Shown here piece after piece: positions 34,347-44,471 of a stretch of 64,000 bases of DNA. Each line of letters starts with the position of its first letter. The first letter of the stretch is position 1. The translations under genes and the position numbers were made by a program. This DNA is from Bin80 sp965116685 (lineage in GTDB: Bacteria > Bacteroidota > Rhodothermia > Rhodothermales > Bin80). The notes under the pieces are model-generated. The model was given only the letters and a program-made list of their open reading frames with translations. It ran no database searches and was not told the DNA's origin. Location of the stretch: positions 2,480,001 to 2,544,000 of the forward strand of contig OZ220707.1 of NCBI GenBank assembly GCA_965116685.1, in the 5' to 3' direction.

Positions 34347-36260
34347 CTAGTGCTCGGTTCGGAATGGAGCGGCAGGCAATCCTTCAGCATTGATCAGGTT
34401 TGCTGTAGTCGGATTGTCCGCCCAGGCATACCGAACCGAGGTTGGATTCGGAACATCCGGGTGAGACACCACTACGGAGTCCCCTTGGATTTGGGCATCG
34501 GCCCATACGTATTTTCCTTCCGCTCCAGCAATGGCAAATCCTCCGAGGGGGCCGCCCTGCGCGGCAAGCCCACCTCCAACATGATCAAACCAGAGGGAAA
34601 CCTTCCCATTTTCAATGGCATGTTCACGATAAATGGGCCCGGAGTGCACCACTTGGTCCCCGTAAACGAGGCTCCTTGCCCAGAGTGCGAGGCGGTATCC
34701 CACATCCTGTTTATTTCTTGGATGAATATCGTCTGCTTCACCGATGTCAAGCGTGATGGCCTGACCAACATTCGGCAATTCCATTGCCGCAGACTGAGAT
34801 TCGCGCAGGATTGCCCAGTTGCTTTCCCCAGGTTCGTCCTGCGCTGCTAGAAAGCTGGCCAGAGACACGAACAGGAACGGCGCATCTTCGTGTTCCCATA
34901 ACGTACGCCACCGGGTGATCATGGACTGGAATTGCGCTGCATAGGTGGTGGCAGTTGCGGGATCATTGGCGTTGGATTCCCCCTGATACCAGATAAACCC
35001 TGTGATCGGAAAGTCCAGGATCGGATAAATCATCGCATTGTAGAGCAATGTTGGCTGCTGGTTGGGATTCCCTCCGGGGTTGATCAGGAACTGTCCCACG
35101 CGAATTTTCCATGTCCCCTCCAGATCTACTTCCCCTTCGGGCCACTGGAGGGCGATCCTGGAGTCGCCAGCCACCAATCCTCCGTTGCCTCCGGTGTCGT
35201 GTACTCGGATGGTTAACTGATTGATGCCAGGCTGCAGAATGCCTTCACTAATCGCATATTCCCGTTCAATCAGGTACCGGTTTGTTTCTCCGACCAGGTG
35301 GCCGTTGATCCAGGTCATGTCCCGATCATCAACGGTGCCGAGGTGCAATACCGCTTCTGTGGGAACGGCATCGAGTTCAAAGCTGGTGCGATACCAGGCA
35401 ATGCCGTTTAATCCTTCGAGCCCTCCTGCTTCCCAGGCTCCGGGAGCCGGGATCTCCATCCATTCTGTGTCGTCGAGATTTGGGTCTGCCCAGACGGGCA
35501 CATCTGCTTCAAATCCGGAATCCGTATCCGCAGAAGCGCCGTGCTCTTCGGTAAAGATCCGTGCGAGGCTGTCCGCACGAGCCTTCGGGGCTTCCCACAG
35601 CCGTGCGATTTGCGCGTCATCCATTCCAAGTGCGGGAGGATCCATCCAGGCTTCGATGCGGCTGCCACCCCAGGATGTATTCAAAATTCCAATCGGGATG
35701 TCGGCGGATGTACGAAGCTCCCGGGCAAATGAGTATCCGACGGCCGTGAAAGCTCCTACATGCTCCGGGTTGGCAGAGTGCCACTGCCCACCGGCGAGCG
35801 TATCTTCAGGGGTATAGGACCAAGTGCGAGGGACTTTGTAATGGCGGAGCAGAGGATCATCAGCTGATGAAATTTCCTGTTCGGCATCCGCAGAGTTGGC
35901 CACTGACCACTCCATATTGGATTGCCCAGACGCGATCCAGACATCCCCGTACATGATATTTTCGGCAACCAGAGTATCTGTGTCGGTTGCAACCATCAGC
36001 CGGTGCGGTCCGCCAGCAGGGCGGGGTTCAAGGGTTGCAATCCAGCTGCCATCGCTATCCGCGCGTACAGATTGTTCATCTTGGTCCAGAGAGATCGTGA
36101 CCATCGCACCGGAGGTCGCGGTCCCCCAGACGGGAAGGGAAGCATCACGCTGAAGCACTGCCCCGCTGCGGAAGAGTTTATGAACGGTTAACGGTTGGGA
36201 TATAGCTTCGCTGCTGCCACTAATCAGGCAGGCGAGAAGACATACATAGAAAATTCGCAT
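34347..36260 (-). CDS. Exported sialate O-acetylesterase-type carbohydrate esterase
   Basis: The protein has 637 residues from ATG 36260 (MRIFYVCLLACLISGS); the 20 residues before it in the longest frame are not signal-like. SGNH-type catalytic blocks are GQSNMEW (nucleophile Ser), SWGGSRIEAW and WYQGESNANDP, with DIHPRNKQDVGYRLA supplying the Asp/His pair. A jelly-roll insert lies between the blocks (about 260-420, VDDRDMTWINGHLVGE), as in glycoside-associated acetylesterases. It probably removes acetyl groups from complex sugars outside the inner membrane. Confidence 0.9.
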   Translation of the reverse strand: MRIFYVCLLACLISGSSEAISQPLTVHKLFRSGAVLQRDASLPVWGTATSGAMVTISLDQDEQSVRADSDGSWIATLEPRPAGGPHRLMVATDTDTLVAENIMYGDVWIASGQSNMEWSVANSADAEQEISSADDPLLRHYKVPRTWSYTPEDTLAGGQWHSANPEHVGAFTAVGYSFARELRTSADIPIGILNTSWGGSRIEAWMDPPALGMDDAQIARLWEAPKARADSLARIFTEEHGASADTDSGFEADVPVWADPNLDDTEWMEIPAPGAWEAGGLEGLNGIAWYRTSFELDAVPTEAVLHLGTVDDRDMTWINGHLVGETNRYLIEREYAISEGILQPGINQLTIRVHDTGGNGGLVAGDSRIALQWPEGEVDLEGTWKIRVGQFLINPGGNPNQQPTLLYNAMIYPILDFPITGFIWYQGESNANDPATATTYAAQFQSMITRWRTLWEHEDAPFLFVSLASFLAAQDEPGESNWAILRESQSAAMELPNVGQAITLDIGEADDIHPRNKQDVGYRLALWARSLVYGDQVVHSGPIYREHAIENGKVSLWFDHVGGGLAAQGGPLGGFAIAGAEGKYVWADAQIQGDSVVVSHPDVPNPTSVRYAWADNPTTANLINAEGLPAAPFRTEH

Positions 36261-36537
36261 GGAATGATAAAAAGATGATTCGATGAACGTAAGGCTCCGC
36301 AATGTTTGGGCAGCCTTCACATGAGCGGCAAAACATGATACTAACTTGCCAAAATAACGCTCAAATACTTGGAAAGCTCATTTATCAGCTCCACATGCGT
36401 GACAGAAGGGGTTCTTTCGGCCATTCTGCTGTAAGGGAGGGCGTACTCTGGGATTGCACGAGGCCTGCATTTTTCCCGGGAATGGATTACTCTTTGAGTG
36501 AGTACAATGATCATGAACCGATGCTAAAGGCTTAACC

Positions 36538-37833
36538 ATGTATACCCGCACACGCTCCGATGCACTCTTCACAGCTGCCAAGGCCTGTATGCCTGGTGGT
36601 GTCAGTTCACCAGTCCGCGCTTATAAGGCAGTTGGCGGCTCGCCAGTTTTTATGGAGCGGGGCTCAGGTGCATGGGTTCAGGATGTAGATGGCAATCGGT
36701 ATGTCGATTATGTGTTGTCTTATGGACCGCTACTTGTCGGGCATGCGCACGAGGATGTAGTTGCAGCGATCAGTGCCGCCGCCGCAAAGGGGACCAGCTT
36801 TGGGGCATGTACCGAGGATGAATCAAGGCTCGTGAACAAAATACAGTCGTTCATGCCCATGATTAAACGTTTACGTCTGGTCAACTCTGGCACGGAAGCG
36901 GTAATGAGTGCACTTCGTTTGGCACGGGCATTCACCGGACGGGATAAGATTATCAAGTGCGTGGGCAACTATCATGGCCATGCGGATTATTTGCTGGTGG
37001 AGGCAGGCAGCGGAGTGGCTACATTGGGGCTGCCAAATTGTCCGGGAATCCCAAGGAGCACCGCAGAGCATACCCTCGTGGTTCCGTTTAACGATCTCTC
37101 TGCAGTTGAGCAGGCACTGGACCAGCATGCCGGGGAGGTTGCAGCCATGATCGTGGAGCCGGTCGCCGGGAACATGGGAGTGATTCCCCCCGCGGACGGC
37201 TACCTGGAAGGCTTACGCGCGTTCACACATGCTCATGGGGCACTTTTGATCTTTGACGAGGTGATGACAGGGTTCCGGGTCCATCCCGGCGGCGCGCAAT
37301 CGTTGTACGGGGTAATGCCGGATTTAACAACGCTTGGTAAGGTGATCGGTGGCGGACTTCCAATTGGGGCTTACGGAGGTAGAGCGGATATCATGGCACA
37401 GGTTGCTCCCGAGGGGCCGGTTTATCAGGCGGGCACACTCTCTGGCAACCCCGTTGCCGTGCAAGCCGGCTTGGCGACACTGGAAGCAGGACTGCGTGGG
37501 GACGCATGGGAACAGGCATCTTCGCAAGCTGCATCCCTGAGGGAGGGCTTGGCCGCAATTGCTGCCCGTAAATCTGTTCCAATGCAGATCAATGGGGTCG
37601 GGACCATGTTTAGCTGTTTCTTTACAGAGATGCCTGTGACGGATTGGGAAACGACCTCTGCATCCAATGCGGAGTTATTTGCGGGGGTATTTCGAGCGCT
37701 GCTTCCCTGCGGTGTACATGTTGCCCCGTCCCAATATGAGGCCTGGTTCCTGTCAACCGCCCATGATTCAGAAGCGATTGCGCATACGCTGAGTGCATTC
37801 GAGCAGGCATTGGAGACTTCCTTGAATGATTGA
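36538..37833 (+). CDS. hemL: Glutamate-1-semialdehyde 2,1-aminomutase
   Basis: The 431-residue class III aminotransferase converts glutamate-1-semialdehyde to 5-aminolevulinate in the C5 route to tetrapyrroles. Evidence includes the N-terminal PGGVSSPVRAYKAVGG, MKRLRLVNSGTEAVMSALRLAR, FDEVMTGFRVHPGGAQ and the PLP lysine in TTLGKVIGGGLPIGAYGG. Length is normal. The start at ATG 36538 is exact to the family (MYTRTRSDALF). It is a single gene; the next start is 100 bases downstream. The 277 bases upstream are non-coding. Confidence 0.96.
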   Translation: MYTRTRSDALFTAAKACMPGGVSSPVRAYKAVGGSPVFMERGSGAWVQDVDGNRYVDYVLSYGPLLVGHAHEDVVAAISAAAAKGTSFGACTEDESRLVNKIQSFMPMIKRLRLVNSGTEAVMSALRLARAFTGRDKIIKCVGNYHGHADYLLVEAGSGVATLGLPNCPGIPRSTAEHTLVVPFNDLSAVEQALDQHAGEVAAMIVEPVAGNMGVIPPADGYLEGLRAFTHAHGALLIFDEVMTGFRVHPGGAQSLYGVMPDLTTLGKVIGGGLPIGAYGGRADIMAQVAPEGPVYQAGTLSGNPVAVQAGLATLEAGLRGDAWEQASSQAASLREGLAAIAARKSVPMQINGVGTMFSCFFTEMPVTDWETTSASNAELFAGVFRALLPCGVHVAPSQYEAWFLSTAHDSEAIAHTLSAFEQALETSLND

Positions 37834-37933
37834 CCGGGCGGCATTTTTCGAGCTACAGGGTCTGCGAAGAGATTTGCAAAATCCCGCGAACAAGTTGATC
37901 GGTTTCCCATAACTACAATTTTCTAATCCTGTC

Positions 37934-40696
37934 ATGATGGTCATTACGGCAACGGAACGACTGGCTCGTGCGCGTCATCAGGAATATGATTGGCAGCAGC
38001 AGGAGATGGGCCGCCACACCTGGCCAACCGCCCCCGTGAGGACGCTGAATGCATGGATGTCCGAACTGTGGGAAGAAGGAATGTATTCGCAATCGGATTC
38101 ATCCTTTCTTCGCCCTCTTCGTCCCGCAGAGGAGCAAATAATCTGGGAGGATATTCTGCGTTCACACGCCAAGCATCTGCCGCTTGATGTCTCCGCGACG
38201 GCGGAGTTGGCTGGTATTTCCTGGAAGTTGCTCTGTGATTGGTGTCTGCCATTGGAGGGAGCAGAATGGAGTACCTCTGAAGATTCGCGTGCATTCCAGA
38301 AATGGGCTTTGGAATTTCGTGTCCGGTGCGATCGGGGTGGATGGTTCTCGGTTGCCGAGCTCCCCCAACATGTGGCCCGTCTCGTGAACGAGGGGCAAAT
38401 TAAAATCCCTCAAGAGGTGGAACTTTGTGGATTTCTGGAGATGATGCCAGCGCAGAAGCAGTTCTTGGAGGCACTTCAAAAGCGGGGGACGCGGATCCAG
38501 GAAACGCCTGTGCCCAACCATGCAGAAAAGGGTTTTCGCTTAGGTGTTTCTGATACTTCCCGAGAGATTCGTATTGCGGCTGAATGGGCACGACGCATTT
38601 TAGAAAGCGACCCGGAAGCGGTGTATAGGTCTTTTCGTATCGGGATCGTCGTGCCGGGCATTGCCAATCTGCGCAGCCATGTTGAGCGTATATTTTCCGA
38701 GGTATTTCATCCGCAGGCCTGGCTTCATCCAGAGAAAGATCCAACACGGCTCTACAACATTTCTCTGGGCCTTCCAGTTGGTGACTACCCAATCATCCAG
38801 TCGGCACTTCAGATTCTTTCGATAGATCCGCTGGAGATCCCCATAGAGGAGGCTAGCCGCCTCCTTTTGTCCCCCTTTCTGCCAGGATTCAATGAGGAGC
38901 GCACCTCACGTGCTCTTCTTGATGTGGCGCTGCGCAATCGCGGAGAGCAGTACGTCACCTTGAAGGATCTTATTTATCTGGCGAGAAAGGAGACTATGTT
39001 ACACGATTGCCCGATGCTTGCTTCACTTTTTGATGCATGGCAAGCGCAGTATGCAGATCTTCGAGGGAGGAAGAAGCCCAGTGCATGGGCGGAGTCTCTC
39101 TCTCGATTATTGCAGTCGGGGAAGTTGGGAACCCAGAATGATGACGAGAATAGCTCCACAAAATCACAAAGTATTGGCTGGCCTGGATCCTGGAGCCTAG
39201 ACAGCACGGAGTATCAGACCTACACGGTATGGGGCGAGTTGGTGTCTGCGCTGGCGGAGCTGGATGGTGTGTGCGGAAACATCACGCGTCAAAGGGCCGT
39301 CACCATTCTTCGTCGCATGGCTTCCAGTAAGCTTTTTCAGCCCGAGACGGAGCCTGCCCCGGTGCAGATTTTGGGGATCCTGGAAGCGACGGGTATATCA
39401 TTTGATTACCTCTGGATGATTGGAATGCATGATGATGCCTGGCCGCCCCCCTGTGAACCGGCCCCGTTTGTGCCCATAGGGCTACAGCGTCGGAAGGGAT
39501 TATGGCGCTCCACCCCGGAGGGGATGTTACAGCATGCCCAAACTCTTTCGGATCGGTTATTGAAGAGCGCGCCAATGGTCGTGGTTAGTCATCCCAGGCG
39601 CGAGGGAGATGCGGATCAAAGGGTCAGTCCACTGTTTGCGGGATTGCCTGAGGTGTCGGAGAAAGACCTGGGCATTGATACCATTCAAAGTCTCGGAGAG
39701 CGGATTCAATGCTCTTCGAAGATGGAAATCATTGAAGATCGTCAAGGCCTCCCTTTCACCAAAGCAAAAGTCAAGGGAGGGACGAGTCTATTCAAGTTGC
39801 AGGCGGCCTGTCCGTTTCGAGCATATGCGGAATTGCGCCTTGGGGCAATCGTACCCGGTACCGCTCAGCCGGGGTTGGATGCTCGGGACCGTGGTCGACT
39901 CATGCATCGCATTCTGGATATACTTTGGCGAGGGCTCAAGACGCAGGCGGCGCTGCAAGCCTTGTCAGAGCAGGAAGAAGCAGATCTTGTGCAGCGGGTC
40001 GTGCGCGAAGAGATTGGCCGGCTGATATCTTTTCGACGAGCTCTTCGAAATGAACGATTCCTACGTGTTGAACAGGCCCGATTAGAGCGGATCATTGGGG
40101 AGTGGCTGGCGCTTGAGCGAAAGCGGAACCCCTTCACGGTTCTCGAGCAGGAAAAGCGGCAGGATGTAACGGTAGGTGGAATAGATCTACATAGTACGAA
40201 TGCAGATGTGGGCGAACATGAAAGCGAAGCGGGGCAGGATGTAACGGTGGGCGGAATAGATATACGTATCCAGGAAGATCGCGTCGATCTACTCGAAAAT
40301 GGGGAAAGATTGATCCTTGACTACAAGACGGGGCGCTGTAGCGTCTCGTCCTGGGAGGGAGAGCGCCCCGATGATCCGCAGTTGCCGATCTATGCAGTCG
40401 TGGCAGATTCGCCTATCGCCGGGATTTCGTTTGGCAGTCTAATGGTGGGCAGTGTGAATTTCAAGGGGATTGCAAATCAGGACATCGGGAATGGGGGGGT
40501 GAAAGTCAGCAAGATTCCTTTGCCGGAGCTTATCGGGCGCTGGAGAGAAACCCTCGACGCCTTGGGGCGGGATTACAAGGCCGGATACGCGATGGTTGAC
40601 CCTAAAATACCGAAACAGACCTGCAAGTATTGCAAACTGACCACGTTTTGCCGGGTCGGGAGTCCTCCTGTAAAATTATCACAGCGGGATGAGTAA
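37934..40696 (+). CDS. AddB-like PD-(D/E)XK nuclease subunit of a helicase-nuclease
   Basis: The 920-residue protein resembles the family of 'probable DNA repair proteins' paired with AddA/RecB-like helicases. It has a degenerate UvrD-like body, then a C-terminal RecB-type nuclease (LILDYKTGR core with catalytic Asp and Lys). The Fe-S cluster cysteines of AddB are present: one before the nuclease (QAACPFRAYAELRLG) and three after it (QTCKYCKLTTFCRVG). An odd 25-residue in-frame duplication (QDVTVGGID repeated at about residues 742 and 767) precedes the catalytic strand. The stop overlaps the start of the next gene by 8 bases, so the pair is coupled. Confidence 0.85.
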   Translation: MMVITATERLARARHQEYDWQQQEMGRHTWPTAPVRTLNAWMSELWEEGMYSQSDSSFLRPLRPAEEQIIWEDILRSHAKHLPLDVSATAELAGISWKLLCDWCLPLEGAEWSTSEDSRAFQKWALEFRVRCDRGGWFSVAELPQHVARLVNEGQIKIPQEVELCGFLEMMPAQKQFLEALQKRGTRIQETPVPNHAEKGFRLGVSDTSREIRIAAEWARRILESDPEAVYRSFRIGIVVPGIANLRSHVERIFSEVFHPQAWLHPEKDPTRLYNISLGLPVGDYPIIQSALQILSIDPLEIPIEEASRLLLSPFLPGFNEERTSRALLDVALRNRGEQYVTLKDLIYLARKETMLHDCPMLASLFDAWQAQYADLRGRKKPSAWAESLSRLLQSGKLGTQNDDENSSTKSQSIGWPGSWSLDSTEYQTYTVWGELVSALAELDGVCGNITRQRAVTILRRMASSKLFQPETEPAPVQILGILEATGISFDYLWMIGMHDDAWPPPCEPAPFVPIGLQRRKGLWRSTPEGMLQHAQTLSDRLLKSAPMVVVSHPRREGDADQRVSPLFAGLPEVSEKDLGIDTIQSLGERIQCSSKMEIIEDRQGLPFTKAKVKGGTSLFKLQAACPFRAYAELRLGAIVPGTAQPGLDARDRGRLMHRILDILWRGLKTQAALQALSEQEEADLVQRVVREEIGRLISFRRALRNERFLRVEQARLERIIGEWLALERKRNPFTVLEQEKRQDVTVGGIDLHSTNADVGEHESEAGQDVTVGGIDIRIQEDRVDLLENGERLILDYKTGRCSVSSWEGERPDDPQLPIYAVVADSPIAGISFGSLMVGSVNFKGIANQDIGNGGVKVSKIPLPELIGRWRETLDALGRDYKAGYAMVDPKIPKQTCKYCKLTTFCRVGSPPVKLSQRDE

Positions 40697-43600
40697 TTTG
40701 GTTCCAGATCATGCACAGCGCCTCCAGGCACTGGATCCGCATGCCTCGTTCATTGTGCAAGCACCTGCCGGTTCCGGCAAGACGGAGCTCTTGATCCAGC
40801 GGTATCTCGTTCTGTTGGCTCGGGTAGAGTATCCCGAGGCGATCATTGCCATCACCTTTACGCGCAAGGCGGCTGCCGAAATGCGACACCGCATTATTCG
40901 TGCGCTCCAGAGAGCTGCCGATGCACCGCCAACAGTTCGGCACGAGAGGCATACGTGGGATCTGGCCCGACGGGCACTTGCACACAACGACAAACGGGGA
41001 TGGCATCTTATTGAGAATCCGTTGCGTCTGCGTATCCAGACCATTGATTCACTTTCCTCTCTACTGGTTCGCAGGATGCCTTGGGTCTCCCGCATGGGAG
41101 CACTGCTAAAGCCGGAAGAGGATGCACGCCATCTGCATCGAAAGGCTGCGCGTCGTACGCTGGAGTTGTTATTTGATGATCGGGCACCGGCGAATGTACT
41201 GGAGGCGATTGCTGTTCTTTTGGAACACCTTGATAACCATATGGGCAAGGTGGAGAGGCTGTTGGGTGCAATGCTGGGCAGTCGGGATCAGTGGATGCGT
41301 CATGTGAGTGGAAAAGGGGAAGAGCTTGCGACGACGCGGCAGGCACTGGAGTCAGCGTTATCTCATGTTGTTGAGCGTGAGCTGGGTCGTATGGTGGCGG
41401 AATTTCCAGAGGATCATGCAGAGGAAGTGGTTGAGTTGGCCCGTTTTGCAGCCAAAAATTTGCGGGATAAGGGCAAGGAAAGTGTGATTGGTGCCTGTCT
41501 GGAGCTTCGAGGCCTCCCGGATGCTTCCGCTGAGGCGCTCGGCTGCTGGCTTGGGATTGCAGAGTTACTTTTGACCAGTAGCGGTGGGCGTCGCAGGAGA
41601 TATACAGTGGGTCAGGGTTTTCCACCCGAAGAGCGGGATGCAAAGGAGCGCATCCAGGGAATCCACCTTGAAGAGGATACCATCACGCAACTCCATGAAC
41701 TGCGACGGTTACCACCGGTAGCTTATGAAGAGAGGCAGTGGGAGGTTTTGGCAGCGCTGATGCATCTCTTGCCAGCGGCAGTGAGTCAGCTTCACAGTGT
41801 CTTTCAGGAGGATGGGTGTGTTGACTTTACGGAGATTGCGCTGGCAGCCCAGGAAGCAATGAAGGCGCATGTGTCGTCGGGTTCACAGGGAGGCATTCCA
41901 GATGTTGCGGTTCGGCATCTTTTGATTGACGAGTTTCAGGATACGTCCCAGAGTCAGTACGAACTGTTTGAGAGACTTGTCCATGACTGGGCAGGCGATG
42001 ACAGGACGCTGTTTTTGGTTGGTGATCCGATGCAGTCTATTTATGGTTTTCGGGAGGCAGAGGTGAGCCTGTTCTCTCGTGCTCGAACAAATGGATTGGG
42101 ACATGTCCGCCTCCGGTCTCTCGTATTGGAGACGAATTTTCGCTCTAGCACGGAGATTGTGAGTTGGGTCAATGATGCCTTGGGTGAGGCCTTTCCACAA
42201 GTCGAGGATACGGTGACCGGTGGCGTATCGTATAGCCCTTCTACGGCATACAGGACCGATATGGATGGTAGCACAATCAGGATCCATCCATTTTTTCGCA
42301 AGGATTTGGAGATTCAGGCCGAAAAGGTTGTCGAGATTATTGAGGAAACCCGATCACGACAGCCGGATGCGACCATTGCCGTACTTGTTCAGGCACGCAG
42401 GCATTTGCTGCACATCATTGCACTGCTTCACAGGCGCGGGATTGCGTTTCGATCGGTCGAGATTGATCCGCTTGGCAAGCGCCCGGTGGTTCGTGATTTG
42501 ATGGCATTGACCCAGGCGCTGCTTCATCCGGGCAATCGCATTGCTTGGTTTTCTATACTCCGAGCGCCATGGTGTGGCTTGACCCTGGCGGATCTGCAGA
42601 AGCTGGTTGGCGATGATTTTGATACAGTGATTCTGGATCTTATTTCTGCGGGTCAAGAGCGGCTGTCATCGGATGGCAGGCGGCGCCTGGAACGTGTTTT
42701 TCCGATTCTTAACGATGCATGTGCGTTAAGAGGCCGGCTTCCTGTGCGGCGCTGGATTGAAGGGGTATGGTTGGCCCTGAGCGGACCTGCGTGCCTTGAG
42801 GCACCAACAGACTTGGAAGATGCGATGGCCTATTTGAATCTTCTGGAGGAGTCGGTAGACGGTATAGACTTGCGGGACGAGAGGAAATTTATGGAAGATG
42901 TCGAACATCTATACGCCCCCTCGGATATAGAGGCAAAAGGGGAACTGCAGCTGCTAACCACTCACAAGGCCAAGGGGCTGGAGTTTGATACGGTCATATT
43001 ACCGGGTCTGGGATATGAAACCAGGGCAGACGAGCCACGCCTGCTCATGTGGCGGGAATACAACGATGGCGATCAGCCCCATTTATTATTGGCACCGATT
43101 CAAGAGACAGGGGGCAAAAAGGATGCCGCCTATGGATACTTGCAAACCATTGAGCGAAAGAGGCGGACCCATGAGAGTACACGTCTTCTGTATGTGGCGG
43201 CCACGCGAGCCCGAAAAGATCTGCATCTCATTGGGCATATCAAACAGGGAGCGGAAGATGATGACGTGAAACCGCCGGATTCGCGTGTGCTCCTGTCCAA
43301 AATATGGAAAGTGGCAGAGCCGGAATTCTCAAAAGCATGGAAGGATCATTGGGGGGAAGAGGATGCGAAAGATGTCACCGGGCAGGGGGATGTCGGTGTC
43401 CCTTTGCTTCGCTTGTCCGTGAACTGGAAGCCAGTGGATCCGCCTGAGGAGTTGATATGGAAGGCGAAGCGGGAGCGGTTTGAGGATGAGAAGGAAGATC
43501 GTCAGCCGGTCTTCGAGTGGGTGGGGGATTTGCAGCGACGAGTCGGGATTGTGGTTCACCGGATGTTACAGGAGATGTGGTTTCCGGGCAGGGTGGATTT

Positions 43601-44042
43601 GAGGGAAAATATTTTACGCAATGCTCTTTATCACGAGGGTTTGGAGGGAGAGAATCTGGAGGAGGCGTTGGTGCAAGTGAAGCAGGCGTTGACCAATACG
43701 GTAGAGGATGGTCGGGGGCGCTGGATTCTGTCACGACACGAGCATGATGAGCGGGAATATGCACTCACTGCTGCCACGGGAGTGGGGGTTCGCCGTTTTA
43801 TTCTGGATCGAACTTTCGTGGAGGATGGCAGGCGCTGGATCGTCGATTACAAGACGAGCACGCATGCTGGAAGCGATGTGGACTGGTTTTTAGATAATGA
43901 GCAGGAGAGGTATCGCTCCAAAATGGAGGCGTATGCACGTGCGATGCGGGCCACAGATGGGCGGCCGATTTTCTTAGGTCTGTATTTTCCCGCACTCAAG
44001 GGTTGGAGGCAATGGCAATACGTCGAATCGGACGAGCCGTGA
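40689..44042 (+). CDS. addA: AddA/RecB-like UvrD-family helicase-nuclease
   Basis: The 1117-residue protein has the SF1A helicase core: Walker A APAGSGKTELLIQRYL (residues 25-40), motif II in LLIDEFQDTSQSQYELF, GDPMQSIYGFREAEVSLF, LLTTHKAKGLEFDTVILPGL and LLYVAATRARKDLHLIGH. The C-terminus carries a PD-(D/E)XK nuclease (WIVDYKTSTHAG). With the upstream AddB-like protein it would resect double-strand breaks and destroy foreign linear DNA. No recD or classical recB/recC is present, and the 8-base overlap with the upstream gene fixes the start at ATG 40689. The gene symbol is by similarity of role. Confidence 0.9.
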   Translation: MSNLVPDHAQRLQALDPHASFIVQAPAGSGKTELLIQRYLVLLARVEYPEAIIAITFTRKAAAEMRHRIIRALQRAADAPPTVRHERHTWDLARRALAHNDKRGWHLIENPLRLRIQTIDSLSSLLVRRMPWVSRMGALLKPEEDARHLHRKAARRTLELLFDDRAPANVLEAIAVLLEHLDNHMGKVERLLGAMLGSRDQWMRHVSGKGEELATTRQALESALSHVVERELGRMVAEFPEDHAEEVVELARFAAKNLRDKGKESVIGACLELRGLPDASAEALGCWLGIAELLLTSSGGRRRRYTVGQGFPPEERDAKERIQGIHLEEDTITQLHELRRLPPVAYEERQWEVLAALMHLLPAAVSQLHSVFQEDGCVDFTEIALAAQEAMKAHVSSGSQGGIPDVAVRHLLIDEFQDTSQSQYELFERLVHDWAGDDRTLFLVGDPMQSIYGFREAEVSLFSRARTNGLGHVRLRSLVLETNFRSSTEIVSWVNDALGEAFPQVEDTVTGGVSYSPSTAYRTDMDGSTIRIHPFFRKDLEIQAEKVVEIIEETRSRQPDATIAVLVQARRHLLHIIALLHRRGIAFRSVEIDPLGKRPVVRDLMALTQALLHPGNRIAWFSILRAPWCGLTLADLQKLVGDDFDTVILDLISAGQERLSSDGRRRLERVFPILNDACALRGRLPVRRWIEGVWLALSGPACLEAPTDLEDAMAYLNLLEESVDGIDLRDERKFMEDVEHLYAPSDIEAKGELQLLTTHKAKGLEFDTVILPGLGYETRADEPRLLMWREYNDGDQPHLLLAPIQETGGKKDAAYGYLQTIERKRRTHESTRLLYVAATRARKDLHLIGHIKQGAEDDDVKPPDSRVLLSKIWKVAEPEFSKAWKDHWGEEDAKDVTGQGDVGVPLLRLSVNWKPVDPPEELIWKAKRERFEDEKEDRQPVFEWVGDLQRRVGIVVHRMLQEMWFPGRVDLRENILRNALYHEGLEGENLEEALVQVKQALTNTVEDGRGRWILSRHEHDEREYALTAATGVGVRRFILDRTFVEDGRRWIVDYKTSTHAGSDVDWFLDNEQERYRSKMEAYARAMRATDGRPIFLGLYFPALKGWRQWQYVESDEP

Positions 44043-44101
44043 TAGATCAGGGGAGATGTTCGACGATGAAAATTTAGGAAATTATATACGAAAGGGCCAC
44101 G

Positions 44102-44384
44102 CTAAGATTTGCTCTTTTTTATCAATTTCAAACGGACTAAATCGGATTCATCCCATCCTGTATCCGAGAGCAATTTCTTTAGCAGTTATAGGACCATAGG
44201 TTTTCTTCGGGTGGTAATGGACAACAATGCGATCATTGCCAGATAGGTCCTTCCTCATCTTTGTAAAGCCAATCGTAGCTCTCCTCCTTTGTTCTTGATT
44301 CCATCCATCTTGTTTTAATGCGCGGATAATTCTCTTGGCCGTGACATTTTCGATTTGTTGCCAGGTGTTGCTTGAAGTGGCCAT
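44102..44384 (-). pseudogene. hicA: Frameshifted hicA toxin gene
   Basis: The open frame (44148-44384, 78 residues: ATSSNTWQQIENVTAKRI, ALKQDGWNQE, HYHPKKTYGP) is a HicA mRNA interferase up to AKEI and then stops early as ALGYRMG. Removing one G after AAAGAAATT (near 44172) restores LSDTGWDESDLVRLKLI and a stop at 44102, exactly the C-terminal helix of HicA. A single inserted base has therefore truncated the toxin. The start ATG at 44384 overlaps the end of the reconstructed hicB, as in hicBA operons. Confidence 0.88.
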
Positions 44385-44471
44385 AGCACAGATATCTCTT
44401 TGGTTGGGGTATCGCCGTATTCTCTAATCTTTAGATCAGGTCCTTCGGGGAATGTTTCTCCGTGATTAGAT
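44315..44471 (-). pseudogene. hicB: 3' part of hicB antitoxin gene, separated by an insertion sequence
   Basis: After the element, the minus strand continues NHGETFPEGPDLKIREYGD, TPTKEISVLWPL... to a stop at 44315, the typical C-terminus of this HicB type. It joins the 5' part at 46470-46634 in frame once the element and one AGAT copy are removed, giving a 105-residue antitoxin that overlaps the hicA start by 70 bases. Confidence 0.85.
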
